Shown here: positions 49,449-58,400 of the stretch, piece after piece
Layout: every line of letters starts with the position of its first letter
Position numbering within the stretch: position 1 is the first letter of the stretch
Assembly (NCBI GenBank): GCA_037443945.1
Contig: JBBINH010000004.1
Location: 84,413-148,412 of the forward strand
Source: SSF26 sp037443945
Lineage (GTDB): Bacteria; Chloroflexota; Anaerolineae; J102
Direction: 5' to 3'
Length of the DNA: 64,000 nucleotides
Notes under the pieces: model-generated
The model's database searches: none
What the model was told of the DNA's origin: nothing
What the model saw: the letters and a program-made list of their open reading frames with translations, nothing else
Made by a program: the position numbers and the translations under genes

Positions 49449-51844
49449 GTCTCCGGGCGTTCGCCGAGATAAGCGACGGTCACGCCGTCGCCCCCTTCAC
49501 CGGGGTCGCCGCTGCGGAAAGCGGTGATCAGCGGGTGGCTGCGCAAGGCCTCGCGCACGGCCTGACGCAAAGCGCCTGTGCCTTTACCGTGGATGATGCA
49601 CACCCAGGGCAAATCGGCCAGATAGGCTTGCTCGAGGTACCGGTCCAGAGCGGCCAGGGCTTCGTCGGTCCGCTGACCGCGCAGGTCGAGTTCCATGCCC
49701 GGCGAAGGCCCGGCCTGCCGGTACGAGGCCTCGCCCGCGGGGACAGGCGTGGGACGGCTGCGCAGCTCGACCTCGGCGATCGGGACCTTGAGACGGAAAG
49801 CGCCCATCTGGACTTCGATTTCGTTCTCATTGGGCAGGCTGTGGACAACGCCGCTGCTGTTCAGGCTGTGGACCCAGACGATATCGCCCACCTGCAGCGG
49901 TCCTTCCGGAGGAGGCGGCGCGGCGACCGGGACCGGCACGGGTTGCAGCGCTTCCTGGCGGGCCTGGATCGCCTTTTCGGCCTCGGCCAGGAAGCGGACA
50001 TGCGCCGCATCGGGACTGCCGCGCTCGAGCCGACTGCGCAGGTGGGCGATTTCGGCGCGCAGGGCGGCCAGTTCGGCCTCGGCCTGGGCGCGGGCTTCGT
50101 TGAGCACACGGCGCCGCGCCTCCTCGATGTGGGCCAGTTGTGCCCGCAACTCGGCCTCGCGGGCAGCGGCCATCCGTTCGAGCGCTTCGGCGTGCTGCTG
50201 CGCCTTGCGCGCCGCCGCGCGCGCGGCGCGGATTTCGCTCAGCAGGGTATCGGCGGCCAGACTATCGGGCCGGATCATGCTCTCGGCTGCATCCACGATG
50301 TGGCGGGGCAAACCCAGACGACGGGCAATCGCCAGCGCATTCGATCGACCCGGCAGCCCGATGGTCAGCTCGTAGGTCGGGCTGAGGGTTTCCAGGTCGA
50401 ACTCCACCGAGGCGTTCGTGATACCCGGCGTGTTATGGGCGAAGAGCTTGACTTCGGAGTAGTGCGTGGTGGCGACGGTGGGTATACCGCTTTCGCACAG
50501 ATGGGCCAGCAAGGCGCGGGCCAGGGCCGATCCCTCTTCCGGATCGGTGCCGGCGCCCAACTCGTCCAACAGCACCAGACTGTGTGGTGTGGCTTCCTGC
50601 AAGATGCGCACGATGTTGGTCATGTGCGACGAGAACGTACTCAGGCTTTGCTCGATGCTTTGCTCGTCGCCGATGTCGGCAAACACATGGCTGAACACCG
50701 TCAGGCGGCTGCCCACCTGGGCCGGGATGGCCATTCCGGCCTGAGCCATGAGCGTCAGCAGGCCCACCGTTTTCAGGCTGACGGTTTTGCCACCGGTATT
50801 GGGGCCGGTGATGACGATGATGAAATAGTCCCGACCGAAGTGGAAGTCAATAGGGACGACCGTGGCCGGATCGAGCAGGGGATGACGGGCCCGTCGCAGC
50901 TCCAGGATGACACCGGGATGGTGTTCGGGGGTCAGATCGGTGGGGCGTGGGGCCGCAAAACCGAGCAATTCCGGGCGTTCGGCCGCCATTGCGTCGGCCA
51001 GACGAGCGCGGGCCAGGATGAGGTCCAGCCCGGCCAGCGCCTCCAGCGTGGTGCGGATGTAGGGGACCTCTTCGGCGACAAGCTGACTCAGCTCGCGCAG
51101 GATGCGTTCGACCTCCTCCTGCTCTTCAAGTTGTTTCTGCCGCCAGTCGTTGTTCAATTCGACGACGGCGAGGGGCTCGATGAACAGGGTGGCGCCGCTG
51201 CCCGACTGGTCATGGACGATGCCGGGGATGCGGTTTTTGAATTCGGCGCGCACGGGCAGCACATAGCGGCCCTGACGCTGGGTGATCAACACCTCCTGCA
51301 GGAACGGCATGGTTTCGGGATGGTGGGCGATGCGCTGCAAACGCTCGAGGAGGCGTTCTTGCAGAAGGCGAACCTCGTTGCGCAGGCGGGCCAGCCGTGG
51401 GCTGGCGCCGTCCACCACTTCCCCGCGTTCGCTGATGGCACGGCCGATTTCGGCGACGAGATGCGCCAGATCCTGGATGGGTTCGGCCCAGGCGGCCAGG
51501 GCCGGACAGCGGTCGGCCTGGGCCAACAGGATCTGGCGCAGGCGGTGACCGCGCAGAAGGGTCGAGCGCACATCCAGGAGTTCGAGCGGGGTTAGGATGC
51601 CCCCACGCTCGGCCTGGGCCAGGATCGGCCGCAGATCGTGAACGCCGCCGAGGTGAAGTTCAGGTTGGCGGGCCAGCAGGTCGCGCGCTTCGGCGGTTTC
51701 CTGTTGCCACAGCCGGGCTTCGGCCAGGTTGGCCGTCGGCCGCCAGGCCAGCGCCAGCTCCTGACTCATGGCAAAGCTGCAACAGGACGCCAGCCGGGCC
51801 AGGATTTTGTCGAATTCGAGCACCCGGAGTGTGTGATCGTTCAT
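49445..51844 (-). CDS. mutS2: Endonuclease MutS2 / ribosome-rescue factor
   Basis: A 799-residue MutS2. It has the core/clamp domains, then the ATPase with Walker A TGPNTGGKTVSLKT, ST-motif FSTFSSHMTNIV and Walker B LVLLDELGAGTDPEEG. A long charged coiled coil (about 520-640), a KOW-like segment (GDIVWVHSLNSSGVV) and a C-terminal Smr domain (about 720-799: LDLRGQRTDEAL ... IIHGKGTGALR) follow. It lacks the mismatch-recognition domain. MutS2 acts in recombination control and in splitting collided ribosomes. The ATG at 51844 overlaps the glycosyltransferase stop (ATGA). Confidence 0.95.
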   Translation of the reverse strand: MNDHTLRVLEFDKILARLASCCSFAMSQELALAWRPTANLAEARLWQQETAEARDLLARQPELHLGGVHDLRPILAQAERGGILTPLELLDVRSTLLRGHRLRQILLAQADRCPALAAWAEPIQDLAHLVAEIGRAISERGEVVDGASPRLARLRNEVRLLQERLLERLQRIAHHPETMPFLQEVLITQRQGRYVLPVRAEFKNRIPGIVHDQSGSGATLFIEPLAVVELNNDWRQKQLEEQEEVERILRELSQLVAEEVPYIRTTLEALAGLDLILARARLADAMAAERPELLGFAAPRPTDLTPEHHPGVILELRRARHPLLDPATVVPIDFHFGRDYFIIVITGPNTGGKTVSLKTVGLLTLMAQAGMAIPAQVGSRLTVFSHVFADIGDEQSIEQSLSTFSSHMTNIVRILQEATPHSLVLLDELGAGTDPEEGSALARALLAHLCESGIPTVATTHYSEVKLFAHNTPGITNASVEFDLETLSPTYELTIGLPGRSNALAIARRLGLPRHIVDAAESMIRPDSLAADTLLSEIRAARAAARKAQQHAEALERMAAAREAELRAQLAHIEEARRRVLNEARAQAEAELAALRAEIAHLRSRLERGSPDAAHVRFLAEAEKAIQARQEALQPVPVPVAAPPPPEGPLQVGDIVWVHSLNSSGVVHSLPNENEIEVQMGAFRLKVPIAEVELRSRPTPVPAGEASYRQAGPSPGMELDLRGQRTDEALAALDRYLEQAYLADLPWVCIIHGKGTGALRQAVREALRSHPLITAFRSGDPGEGGDGVTVAYLGERPET

Positions 51845-52860
51845 GACGGAGGAGGATCGGCCTCGTCGTAATGGAAATAGCGGGGGGAATAGCCCCGCGG
51901 GCGGAAAAGGCGTTGGTCGAGTCGCCAGAGGGCATCCCAAAGGCCGGGAGCAACGGCGCCGATGGGGTCAAAGAGCAGCCGCGCCCCGTGTTGGCCGGCC
52001 CATAGCCAAAGCCAGGCCCGACACCGCCGGCGTTCGGCCGGGGAGAGGGGGACGCGCCTCACCGCCTCGGCATAGGCGCGCAGCAATTGCCAGTGCGGAA
52101 GCACACGATGTCCGCGACGGGAGGTATCGAACCAGCCGATGAGTTGAGGACGCGCCAGCTTGACGGAACGGCGGGCATGTTGTCGGGAGAAAAAGAGGGG
52201 TTCGGGGATTTCGTACACCCGTCCGCGCAGACAGATTTCGGCCACCAGGGCTTTGTCGGCGCCCAGGAAACTGCCGATAAGGGGAGTGGCGGCAAGCACA
52301 TCCCGTCGGAAAAGCCCGAAGACCTGAAAACAGGCCGGGGAGCGGGTGATAAAGGCGCCGAAACGGCGATGGGGCCGGGGATCGGTCAGTTCGGGCAATT
52401 GCACACGATAGGCGCCGATGACCCGACCGCTTTCGTTGATGATGGCCACCTGCGAGCAGCAGAGGACCACATCGGGTTGGGCGTCGAGCACGGCCACGCT
52501 GCGGGCCAGATAGTCGGGGGTAAAGCGGTCGTCATGGGCGCACCATTTGAAGTAGGTGCCACGGCTCAGGGCAAACGCCCGGTTGAAATTGGGCGCAGCT
52601 CCGATGTTGGTCGCATGGCGATAGTAGCGCACGCGCGGATCGGCGGCGACATAGCGATTGGCAATGGCCGGCGTGGCATCGGTCGAGGCGTTATCGACGA
52701 TAATAAGCTCGAAATCGTCCCAGGTCTGGGCCAGGATGGCGTCCAGCGTTTCGACCAGATAGCGCTCACCGTTGTAGACCGGCAAACCCAGGCTGACGCG
52801 CGGGGGTGGGCCGAGGGCGGTCATTTCCGAGGCGGACGCGAATTGGTGGAACGCAGACAT
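51841..52860 (-). CDS. Glycosyltransferase family 2
   Basis: A 339-residue GT-A glycosyltransferase. It has the start VSLGLPVYNGERYLVETLDAILAQTWDDFELIIVDNASTDAT, and the metal-binding region YFKWCAHDDRFTPDYLARSV where DD replaces the usual DxD context, as in many GT2 enzymes. It transfers a sugar to an unknown acceptor, probably for surface polysaccharide. The ATG at 52860 is preferred. It overlaps mutS2 by four bases and is divergent from the dehydrogenase gene. Confidence 0.88.
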   Translation of the reverse strand: MSAFHQFASASEMTALGPPPRVSLGLPVYNGERYLVETLDAILAQTWDDFELIIVDNASTDATPAIANRYVAADPRVRYYRHATNIGAAPNFNRAFALSRGTYFKWCAHDDRFTPDYLARSVAVLDAQPDVVLCCSQVAIINESGRVIGAYRVQLPELTDPRPHRRFGAFITRSPACFQVFGLFRRDVLAATPLIGSFLGADKALVAEICLRGRVYEIPEPLFFSRQHARRSVKLARPQLIGWFDTSRRGHRVLPHWQLLRAYAEAVRRVPLSPAERRRCRAWLWLWAGQHGARLLFDPIGAVAPGLWDALWRLDQRLFRPRGYSPRYFHYDEADPPPS

Positions 52861-52871
52861 GGGTGTATGAT
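52843..52871 (+). promoter_or_regulatory. Promoter for the HSD10-like gene (TTGGTG-17-TATGAT)
   Basis: TTGGTG (52843-52848) and TATGAT (52866-52871) are 17 bases apart; the gene's GGAGG and ATG at 52898 follow. The -35 lies inside the start of the divergent glycosyltransferase gene. Confidence 0.55.
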
Positions 52872-52897
52872 ACAACCCGTTGGAGGTCTGCGGAAAC

Positions 52898-53668
52898 ATG
52901 ACCACACGCTCCGCTCAAGCCGTTTTTATCGCCGGCGGTGCCTCGGGATTGGGCGAGGCAACGGCCCGTCGTCTTCACGCTGCCGGCGCCGATGTGCTTG
53001 TTTTTGATCTCAATGTTGAACGGGGTGAGGCGCTGGCGGCCGAGCTGGGCCCACGTTTCCGTTTTGCTGCGGGCAGTGTGACCGATGAGCAAGCCGTCCA
53101 GACCGCGCTTGAGCTTGCCCGCACTGCGTTCGGAACGCTGCGCGTCGCCGTCAATTGTGCCGGCATCGCCACGCCCGGCCGCATCCTCGGTCGGGCCGGA
53201 CCTTTGCCCCTGGCCGAATTCCGCCATGTGGTCGAGGTCAATCTGATCGGCACCTTCAATGTGCTGCGTCTGGCCGCGGCCATTATGCAGAGCAACGAGC
53301 CGGACGCGGACGGCCAACGCGGGGTGATCATCAACACGGCTTCGATTGCCGCCTACGAAGGGCAGATCGGCCAGGTGGCCTACGCCGCCTCGAAGGCAGG
53401 GGTCGTCGGCATGACCCTGGCGGCGGCGCGCGACTTGGCGCAGTGGGGCATTCGCGTGGTGACCGTAGCCCCGGGCCTGTTCGCTACCCCGCTTTTGGCC
53501 GGATTACCGGAAGCGGCGCGTACCTCCTTGGCCGCGCAGATCCCGTTTCCCCCACGCCTGGGACGACCGGAGGAGTACGCGGCGCTGGTCGAACACATCA
53601 TCGCCAATCCCATGCTCAACGGCGAAGTCATCCGCCTGGACGGGGCCCTGCGCATGGGGCCCCGTTGA
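52898..53668 (+). CDS. 3-hydroxyacyl-CoA dehydrogenase type II-like SDR (HSD10-like)
   Basis: A 256-residue short-chain dehydrogenase. Motifs are GGASGLGEATARRL (13-26), NCAG, Ser149, Tyr162 and Lys166. The sequence follows human HSD17B10 closely from memory (VNLIGTFNV, QRGVIINTASIAAYEGQIGQVAY, APGLFATPLL, NPMLNGEVIRLDGALRM). That enzyme oxidises 3-hydroxyacyl-CoAs with NAD and also acts on steroids. A role in fatty or branched-chain acid breakdown is likely. GGAGG lies 11 bases upstream of the ATG. Confidence 0.93.
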   Translation: MTTRSAQAVFIAGGASGLGEATARRLHAAGADVLVFDLNVERGEALAAELGPRFRFAAGSVTDEQAVQTALELARTAFGTLRVAVNCAGIATPGRILGRAGPLPLAEFRHVVEVNLIGTFNVLRLAAAIMQSNEPDADGQRGVIINTASIAAYEGQIGQVAYAASKAGVVGMTLAAARDLAQWGIRVVTVAPGLFATPLLAGLPEAARTSLAAQIPFPPRLGRPEEYAALVEHIIANPMLNGEVIRLDGALRMGPR

Positions 53669-53686
53669 GAGGACCCCGATCGCCGT

Positions 53687-55015
53687 TCAGCGCGGACGCC
53701 AAAAGGCCATGATGCCTTCGATCAGGGGCTGCGGCGCATCCCCGGTGATGGAAAAACGGTAGATCCGCTCCTGACCGCCGGTTTCGCGCACCGGCAGCAC
53801 CAGGGCCCGGCTATCGGGTGACCACAGGTGGTGGCTGCGCGCGTATTGGTCGAAGAAGGGGAGGAACTGGGCGAGAAACAGCGCCGTCGGTTGGAAAGTA
53901 GCCAGGCGCTGCTCCGCGCCGTCGGCCACGCGGACCAGCCACAGATCGAGCAACGGTCCATCGCCCTGGACGGTGAGGGCGGCGAAACGAGCCGGCTCAC
54001 CGACGCCCGGCGCCATCCTCCCGATGGTCAGATAGGCGATGTGCCGACCATCAGGGGACCAGAAAAAGGCCAGGACCGTGCGGCTGCTGAGGGTGCGCAC
54101 GCCGCCGTCGGCCATGTCCAGCAGGCGGAGCGGGCCGTAAGGGTGGGGCGAGGCCGTCGGCGGGCCAATAAAGGCCAATTGGGCGGCGGTGGGGCTCCAG
54201 CCGAGGGCCACGGCACCGTCGTAGGGGAGGGTATATCGACGGTTTTGGGTTGCCAATTCCTGCACGACCAGGCTGTCCCCGTCGTCGCCCCGGGCGGCAA
54301 AGGCGAGAAAGCGGCCGTCCGGCGTCACATCGGGGGCCTGGAACGTGCCCGGCGGGGCGATGGGCTCGCCGACGGATTGACCTTCGCGGTCGATTAGGGT
54401 CAGCAGGCCGGTCGGCGCGCGGCCACCGGTGTGGATGAGCAAACGGTCGCCGGCAGGCAGCCAATCCCAATAAAAGGGGCGACCGCTGCGCAGCCGGCGG
54501 GCCGGTGCCGAAGTATCCGCCGGGGCCAGCCAAAGGCCGATATCCGCTCCCTCGTTGGCCAGAAAGCTCAGCCAGCGGTCGTCGGGCGACCAGAACAGGT
54601 AAAAGGGTATCTGGGTACGACTCCGGTAGAGGGCCAGCGGAGTCGCCTCGACTGTGTCGGCCACAACAAAAACCCCGGCCTCACGGCCGTCGCTGCCCGC
54701 CGCGGCGAGGAAACGGCCGTCGGCCGACCAGGCCGGGAACTGCAGCCTTAGCCCGGCCGGGGTCAGGCGGCGGACGGCACCGCCATCGGCGGCCAGGGTG
54801 GACAGACTGCCGTCGGCACCGACAACCGCCAAACGGCCGGCACCGACGGGGGCCGTCATCGCGACCGGGGACGGTGTCGCCGGCGGTTTGGTTCCAAAGC
54901 GAAGCACGGCCACACACAGGCCGCTCAGGAGCAGGACCAGGGCGAGCAGGCCGGTCGTCATTCCCCACAACCAGGGATGAGGCCTGAGCGGTGAGGGCGA
55001 TGAGGATGCCGTCAT
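53687..55015 (-). CDS. Membrane-anchored TolB/WD40-like beta-propeller protein
   Basis: A 442-residue protein with a cytosolic N-tail and one membrane helix (GMTTGLLALVLLLSGLCVAVLRF). At least six propeller blades follow with PD40/TolB-type repeats (FPAWSADGRFLAAAGSDG, FWSPDDRWLSFLANEG, DVTPDGRFLAFAARGD, GWSPTAAQLAFIG, FFWSPDGRHIAYLTIG, LWSPDSRALVLPV). The propeller would be outside the cytoplasm. Ligand or partner is unknown. It converges on the HSD10-like gene and follows a membrane protein gene by 32 bases. Confidence 0.85.
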   Translation of the reverse strand: MTASSSPSPLRPHPWLWGMTTGLLALVLLLSGLCVAVLRFGTKPPATPSPVAMTAPVGAGRLAVVGADGSLSTLAADGGAVRRLTPAGLRLQFPAWSADGRFLAAAGSDGREAGVFVVADTVEATPLALYRSRTQIPFYLFWSPDDRWLSFLANEGADIGLWLAPADTSAPARRLRSGRPFYWDWLPAGDRLLIHTGGRAPTGLLTLIDREGQSVGEPIAPPGTFQAPDVTPDGRFLAFAARGDDGDSLVVQELATQNRRYTLPYDGAVALGWSPTAAQLAFIGPPTASPHPYGPLRLLDMADGGVRTLSSRTVLAFFWSPDGRHIAYLTIGRMAPGVGEPARFAALTVQGDGPLLDLWLVRVADGAEQRLATFQPTALFLAQFLPFFDQYARSHHLWSPDSRALVLPVRETGGQERIYRFSITGDAPQPLIEGIMAFWRPR

Positions 55016-55047
55016 GGTTCCTGTTCCGGCCGGGAAACACGTGGCGG

Positions 55048-55836
55048 TTATGTCTCCGGTTTCACCCCGCGCGCTTCGGCCTCGCGGTCCAACCGCTCGA
55101 TGGCGGCTTTGAGCTGTTCTTTGGAAAGGCTCACGTGACGCGTTTGACCGCGCAGGTATTCTTTCAGTTGTTTGTAGTGGAGCACCGGCGTCGAAGCGCT
55201 GCGGACATCCAGTTGGGCGTTATCGCTGGTGAAAACCACCAGGGGCTGCACCGGGATGGGTTCGCTGCTGCCCAGTTGTTGGCTCAGCCATTTGCTGACT
55301 TTCTCGGCCAGGATTTGGCTTTCCAGGGTCGGTTGACCGGGGCTATCCTGACCGAAGAGGAAAAGCCGTCGCCAGCGGAACGGCCGGCGGATGCGATCGT
55401 TGACGATGGTAATCGGCCCGCCGACATCGCTCAGGGCCAGGGTGTAAATGCCGGCCGGTCCGGCAAAGACCATATCGCCGGGCGTGGCCCAGGCATAAAA
55501 GCGGTTGCGGTCGTCAAAGCCCTTGAGGGCCTTGGCCACGACCTGATCGGGACGCGGGGAACGCACAAAGCGCCGGATGGTCGTGTTGCCGATCTGGCCG
55601 AGCATAAAGCCGAGGACAAGGGCGATCATGGTGATGGAAAACCAGCCGCCGTTGTAAAGCCAGACGACGAAGGCCGCGTTGGCCAGGGGATTGCCTTCGT
55701 TTTGCCAGCGCAGGATGGTGTTGGGCGAGAAGGCGGCCAACATGCCGATGGCCAGGACGACCAATCCGATCAGGCTGGCGCGTCGCCCCCACTTGGCACG
55801 GTGGGTGATGTAGTCTTGGTTGACATAAACACGCAT
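55048..55836 (-). CDS. Two-helix membrane protein of unknown function (possibly NERD-like)
   Basis: A 262-residue protein with two N-terminal membrane helices (about 19-40 and 58-80). A cytosolic domain then has a pattern reminiscent of NERD-like proteins (FAGPAGIYTLALSDVGGPITIVNDR, VQPLVVFTSDNAQLDV), and the C-terminus is a charged helix. The ATG at 55836 is preferred; the frame extends to 55908 through repeat-like intergenic sequence. No function can be assigned with confidence. Confidence 0.65.
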   Translation of the reverse strand: MRVYVNQDYITHRAKWGRRASLIGLVVLAIGMLAAFSPNTILRWQNEGNPLANAAFVVWLYNGGWFSITMIALVLGFMLGQIGNTTIRRFVRSPRPDQVVAKALKGFDDRNRFYAWATPGDMVFAGPAGIYTLALSDVGGPITIVNDRIRRPFRWRRLFLFGQDSPGQPTLESQILAEKVSKWLSQQLGSSEPIPVQPLVVFTSDNAQLDVRSASTPVLHYKQLKEYLRGQTRHVSLSKEQLKAAIERLDREAEARGVKPET

Positions 55837-55879
55837 GGTTGAGTTGTCAAAGCGTTTGCAGGTTAGGGGGTTGGAATGT

Positions 55880-55902
55880 GGGAACGTTAGAACGTGGGAA
55901 CG
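55880..55902. repeat. Degenerate AACGT-type short repeats
   Basis: Two to three imperfect GGAACGT/GAACGTTA units lie in the gap after fabF. They resemble the internal octamers of the MITE-like elements, but no terminal inverted repeats are present. Confidence 0.35.
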
Positions 55903-55904
55903 CT

Positions 55905-57380
55905 TCATTCGCGATACTTGCCGATGACGACGCAGGCGTTTTGTCCACCCAGGCCGAAGGAGTTCGAGAGGGCGATGTTGATGACCTTGTTCCGGGCGAC
56001 GTTGGGGACGCAGTCGAGGTCACATTCGGGGTCGGGGTATTCGTAATTGATGGTGGGATGGACACGGTCTTCGTATACGCTCATGATCGTGGCCAGGGCC
56101 TCGATGGCGCCGGCGCCGCCGAACGCATGGCCGATCATGGACTTGGTGGAGTTAATGACGAGGTTGTAGGCATGCTCGCCAAAGACCTGCTTGATGGCAT
56201 AGGTTTCGGTTTTGTCGTTAAGGGGCGTGCTGCTGCCGTGGGTGTTGATGTAGTCCACCTGCTCGGGCTTGACATCGGCATCGAGCAAGGCCCAGCGCAT
56301 GGCGCGCTGGGCGCCCAGGCCCTCGGGTTCGGGTGCCGCCACATGATAAGCATCGGCCGAAGCCGAATGGCCCAGGATCTCGGCGTAGATGCGGGCCCCG
56401 CGGGCTTTGGCCTGCTCCAACTCCTCCAGGATCAGCACGGCCGCGCCTTCGCCGATGACGAAGCCGTCCCGCTTGGCGTCGAAGGGCCGACTGGCCTTTT
56501 GCGGGGGATCGTTTTGGGTGCTGATGGCTTTCATGGCCGTAAAACTGGCGAAGAAGAGGTCGCCGATCATGGCTTCGAAGCCGCCGGCGATGACCCGATC
56601 CACCACGCCACGACGGATGAGTTCGACGGCTTCACCGATGGCCTGGGTGCCGGCGGCGCAGGCCGTGACCACGGTGTTGAGCGGGCCGAGCGCGCCGAAC
56701 ATCTCGCTGATATGAAAGGCGGCGATGTTGGCCAGGCCGCCCACGGCGGTCATCGGCCGCACGCGGTAGTTACCGCCCCGCTGGACGGCTTCGGTAATGG
56801 CCTCCTGGTAGAGGTCAAAACCACCGATACCCGTGCCCATGACGACCCCTGTGCGCTCGCCCAGGCTACCGTCGGTGGGCAGACCGGCATCGCGCAGGGC
56901 CTGGGTGGCTGCGCCGATGGTGATTTGGGTAGAACGGGCCATTCGTTTGGCCTCTTTGAATTCGATGTAGGGCCGTGGGTCCCAGTCTTTGATCTCGGCA
57001 GCGATGCGGGTGGGATAGGGGCTGGCATCGAAGAGGGTGACGTAATCGACACCGGATTGACCGGCTATCAGGTTCTGCCAGGTTTCGGTGGCCGTAAGGC
57101 CGACGGGGGTGACGGCCCCCAGGCCGGTAACGACCACGCGACGCCGCGGGGCCGAGCGCGAGAGGCCGAGGAGTTCCAGCGCGCGCTCCAGGGCCTCGGC
57201 CGAGAGATGGCGCATGTTGGCACGCACGGCTTCGGCCGTGGCATTGGCCAGGGAGCTGCCACCCTGCTGAAGGGTCTGCAAGGTGGTCAACAAGAGCGCT
57301 CGCGAGGTGGCAGGCAAACTGAGCAAACGCTCGCTGAGCAAAGCTAAACGGGTGCGCAAAAGTGTCTCAGAAGTGCTCAT
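55905..57380 (-). CDS. fabF: 3-oxoacyl-ACP synthase II (FabF/KAS II) with N-terminal extension
   Basis: A 491-residue condensing enzyme for fatty acid elongation. The thiolase-fold core starts at about residue 81 (RVVVTGLGAVTPVG). The catalytic triad is Cys241 (VTACAAGTQAIGE), His381 (NTHGSSTPLND) and His418 (MIGHAFGGAGAIEAL). FabF is usually about 410 residues; here about 78 extra, mostly helical residues precede the core. The ATG at 57380, after GGAGGGG, makes the extension part of the protein and gives a 14-base overlap with plsX. It is the last gene of degV-plsX-fabF. Confidence 0.95.
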   Translation of the reverse strand: MSTSETLLRTRLALLSERLLSLPATSRALLLTTLQTLQQGGSSLANATAEAVRANMRHLSAEALERALELLGLSRSAPRRRVVVTGLGAVTPVGLTATETWQNLIAGQSGVDYVTLFDASPYPTRIAAEIKDWDPRPYIEFKEAKRMARSTQITIGAATQALRDAGLPTDGSLGERTGVVMGTGIGGFDLYQEAITEAVQRGGNYRVRPMTAVGGLANIAAFHISEMFGALGPLNTVVTACAAGTQAIGEAVELIRRGVVDRVIAGGFEAMIGDLFFASFTAMKAISTQNDPPQKASRPFDAKRDGFVIGEGAAVLILEELEQAKARGARIYAEILGHSASADAYHVAAPEPEGLGAQRAMRWALLDADVKPEQVDYINTHGSSTPLNDKTETYAIKQVFGEHAYNLVINSTKSMIGHAFGGAGAIEALATIMSVYEDRVHPTINYEYPDPECDLDCVPNVARNKVINIALSNSFGLGGQNACVVIGKYRE

Positions 57381-58398
57381 CGTCCCCTCCGGAATGCGGT
57401 AAACGAACGGTACGGGCAATTTCGTGGCACAGATGGGCGAGCATGTTGCCGGCGACGAGCTGAGCGGTAGTGCGCAGGGCCGCCGCAACGCGATCGCGGC
57501 GGGAACGGCCATGGCCTACCGTGACCAGGCCGTTCAGGCCCAGGAGCAAAGCGGCGCCGTATTCGCGGTCATCGAGGCGGGCGGCCGTGGCCCGCAAGGC
57601 CGGGCGGGCCACGGCCGCCCCGATTTTGGCCAGAGGGCGGGCCATGATTTCCCCACGCATCGTCTGTAAGAAGAAAGAGGCCACGGCCTCGGCCAGCTTG
57701 ATGACGACATTGCCGGTAAAGCCGTCGGTCACGACGACATCGGCCGCCCCGGCGATCATCTCTTTCGGTTCGACGACACCGATATAGCGTTCGCCCAGAG
57801 CGGCCTTGAGCAGCGGTTCGGCGGCGCGGGTCAGCTCCGTGCCTTTGCCCTCCTCTTCGCCGTTGGAGAGCAGGGCCACCCGCGGGGCGGCTATCCCGAG
57901 CCGGACGCCGGCATAAACCGAGAGCATGTGTCCCCACTGCGCCAGCCATTCCGGCCGACAATCGGGATTGGCACCGATATCGCCGAAGATGAAGAAACCG
58001 GTGGCGCAGGGGAACGGCGTGGTGAGGACGGCCCGATGTACACCGGGAATACGACGGAAGACCATATGGCCGGCCGTAAGGGCGCCGCCGGTATGGCCCA
58101 TCGTGCAAAAGGCATCGGCCTCACCCCGTTTGACCAGACGCATGCCCACGGCCATGGAGTTGTCCTTTTTGCGGCGGGCCGCCAGGGCGGGCTTTTCATC
58201 CATCTGAATGGTCTCGGCGGCATGAACCACCGGCAGATCGAGTCCGGCCGTATCGTGACGGGCAAGTTCGGCCCGCACCAGGTCTTCGCGACCGACCAGG
58301 ATGACGGTATGGCCGCTTTGACGGGCATAGGCCACGGCACCCGCTACGATCTCATGCGGGGCATGGTCGCCGCCCATGGCATCCAGGACAAGGCGCAT
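57367..58398 (-). CDS. plsX: Phosphate acyltransferase PlsX
   Basis: A 343-residue enzyme making acyl-phosphate from acyl-ACP for phospholipid synthesis. It has the family start LVLDAMGGDHAP, then MDEKPALAARRKKDNSMAVGM, MGHTGGALTAG, LSNGEEEGKGTEL and VVTDGFTGNVVIKLAE. It starts two bases after degV and overlaps fabF, so the three are co-transcribed. Segment RLDDREYGAALLLGLNGLVTVGHGRS is also typical. Confidence 0.95.
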   Translation of the reverse strand: MRLVLDAMGGDHAPHEIVAGAVAYARQSGHTVILVGREDLVRAELARHDTAGLDLPVVHAAETIQMDEKPALAARRKKDNSMAVGMRLVKRGEADAFCTMGHTGGALTAGHMVFRRIPGVHRAVLTTPFPCATGFFIFGDIGANPDCRPEWLAQWGHMLSVYAGVRLGIAAPRVALLSNGEEEGKGTELTRAAEPLLKAALGERYIGVVEPKEMIAGAADVVVTDGFTGNVVIKLAEAVASFFLQTMRGEIMARPLAKIGAAVARPALRATAARLDDREYGAALLLGLNGLVTVGHGRSRRDRVAAALRTTAQLVAGNMLAHLCHEIARTVRLPHSGGDDEHF

Positions 58399-58400
58399 CG

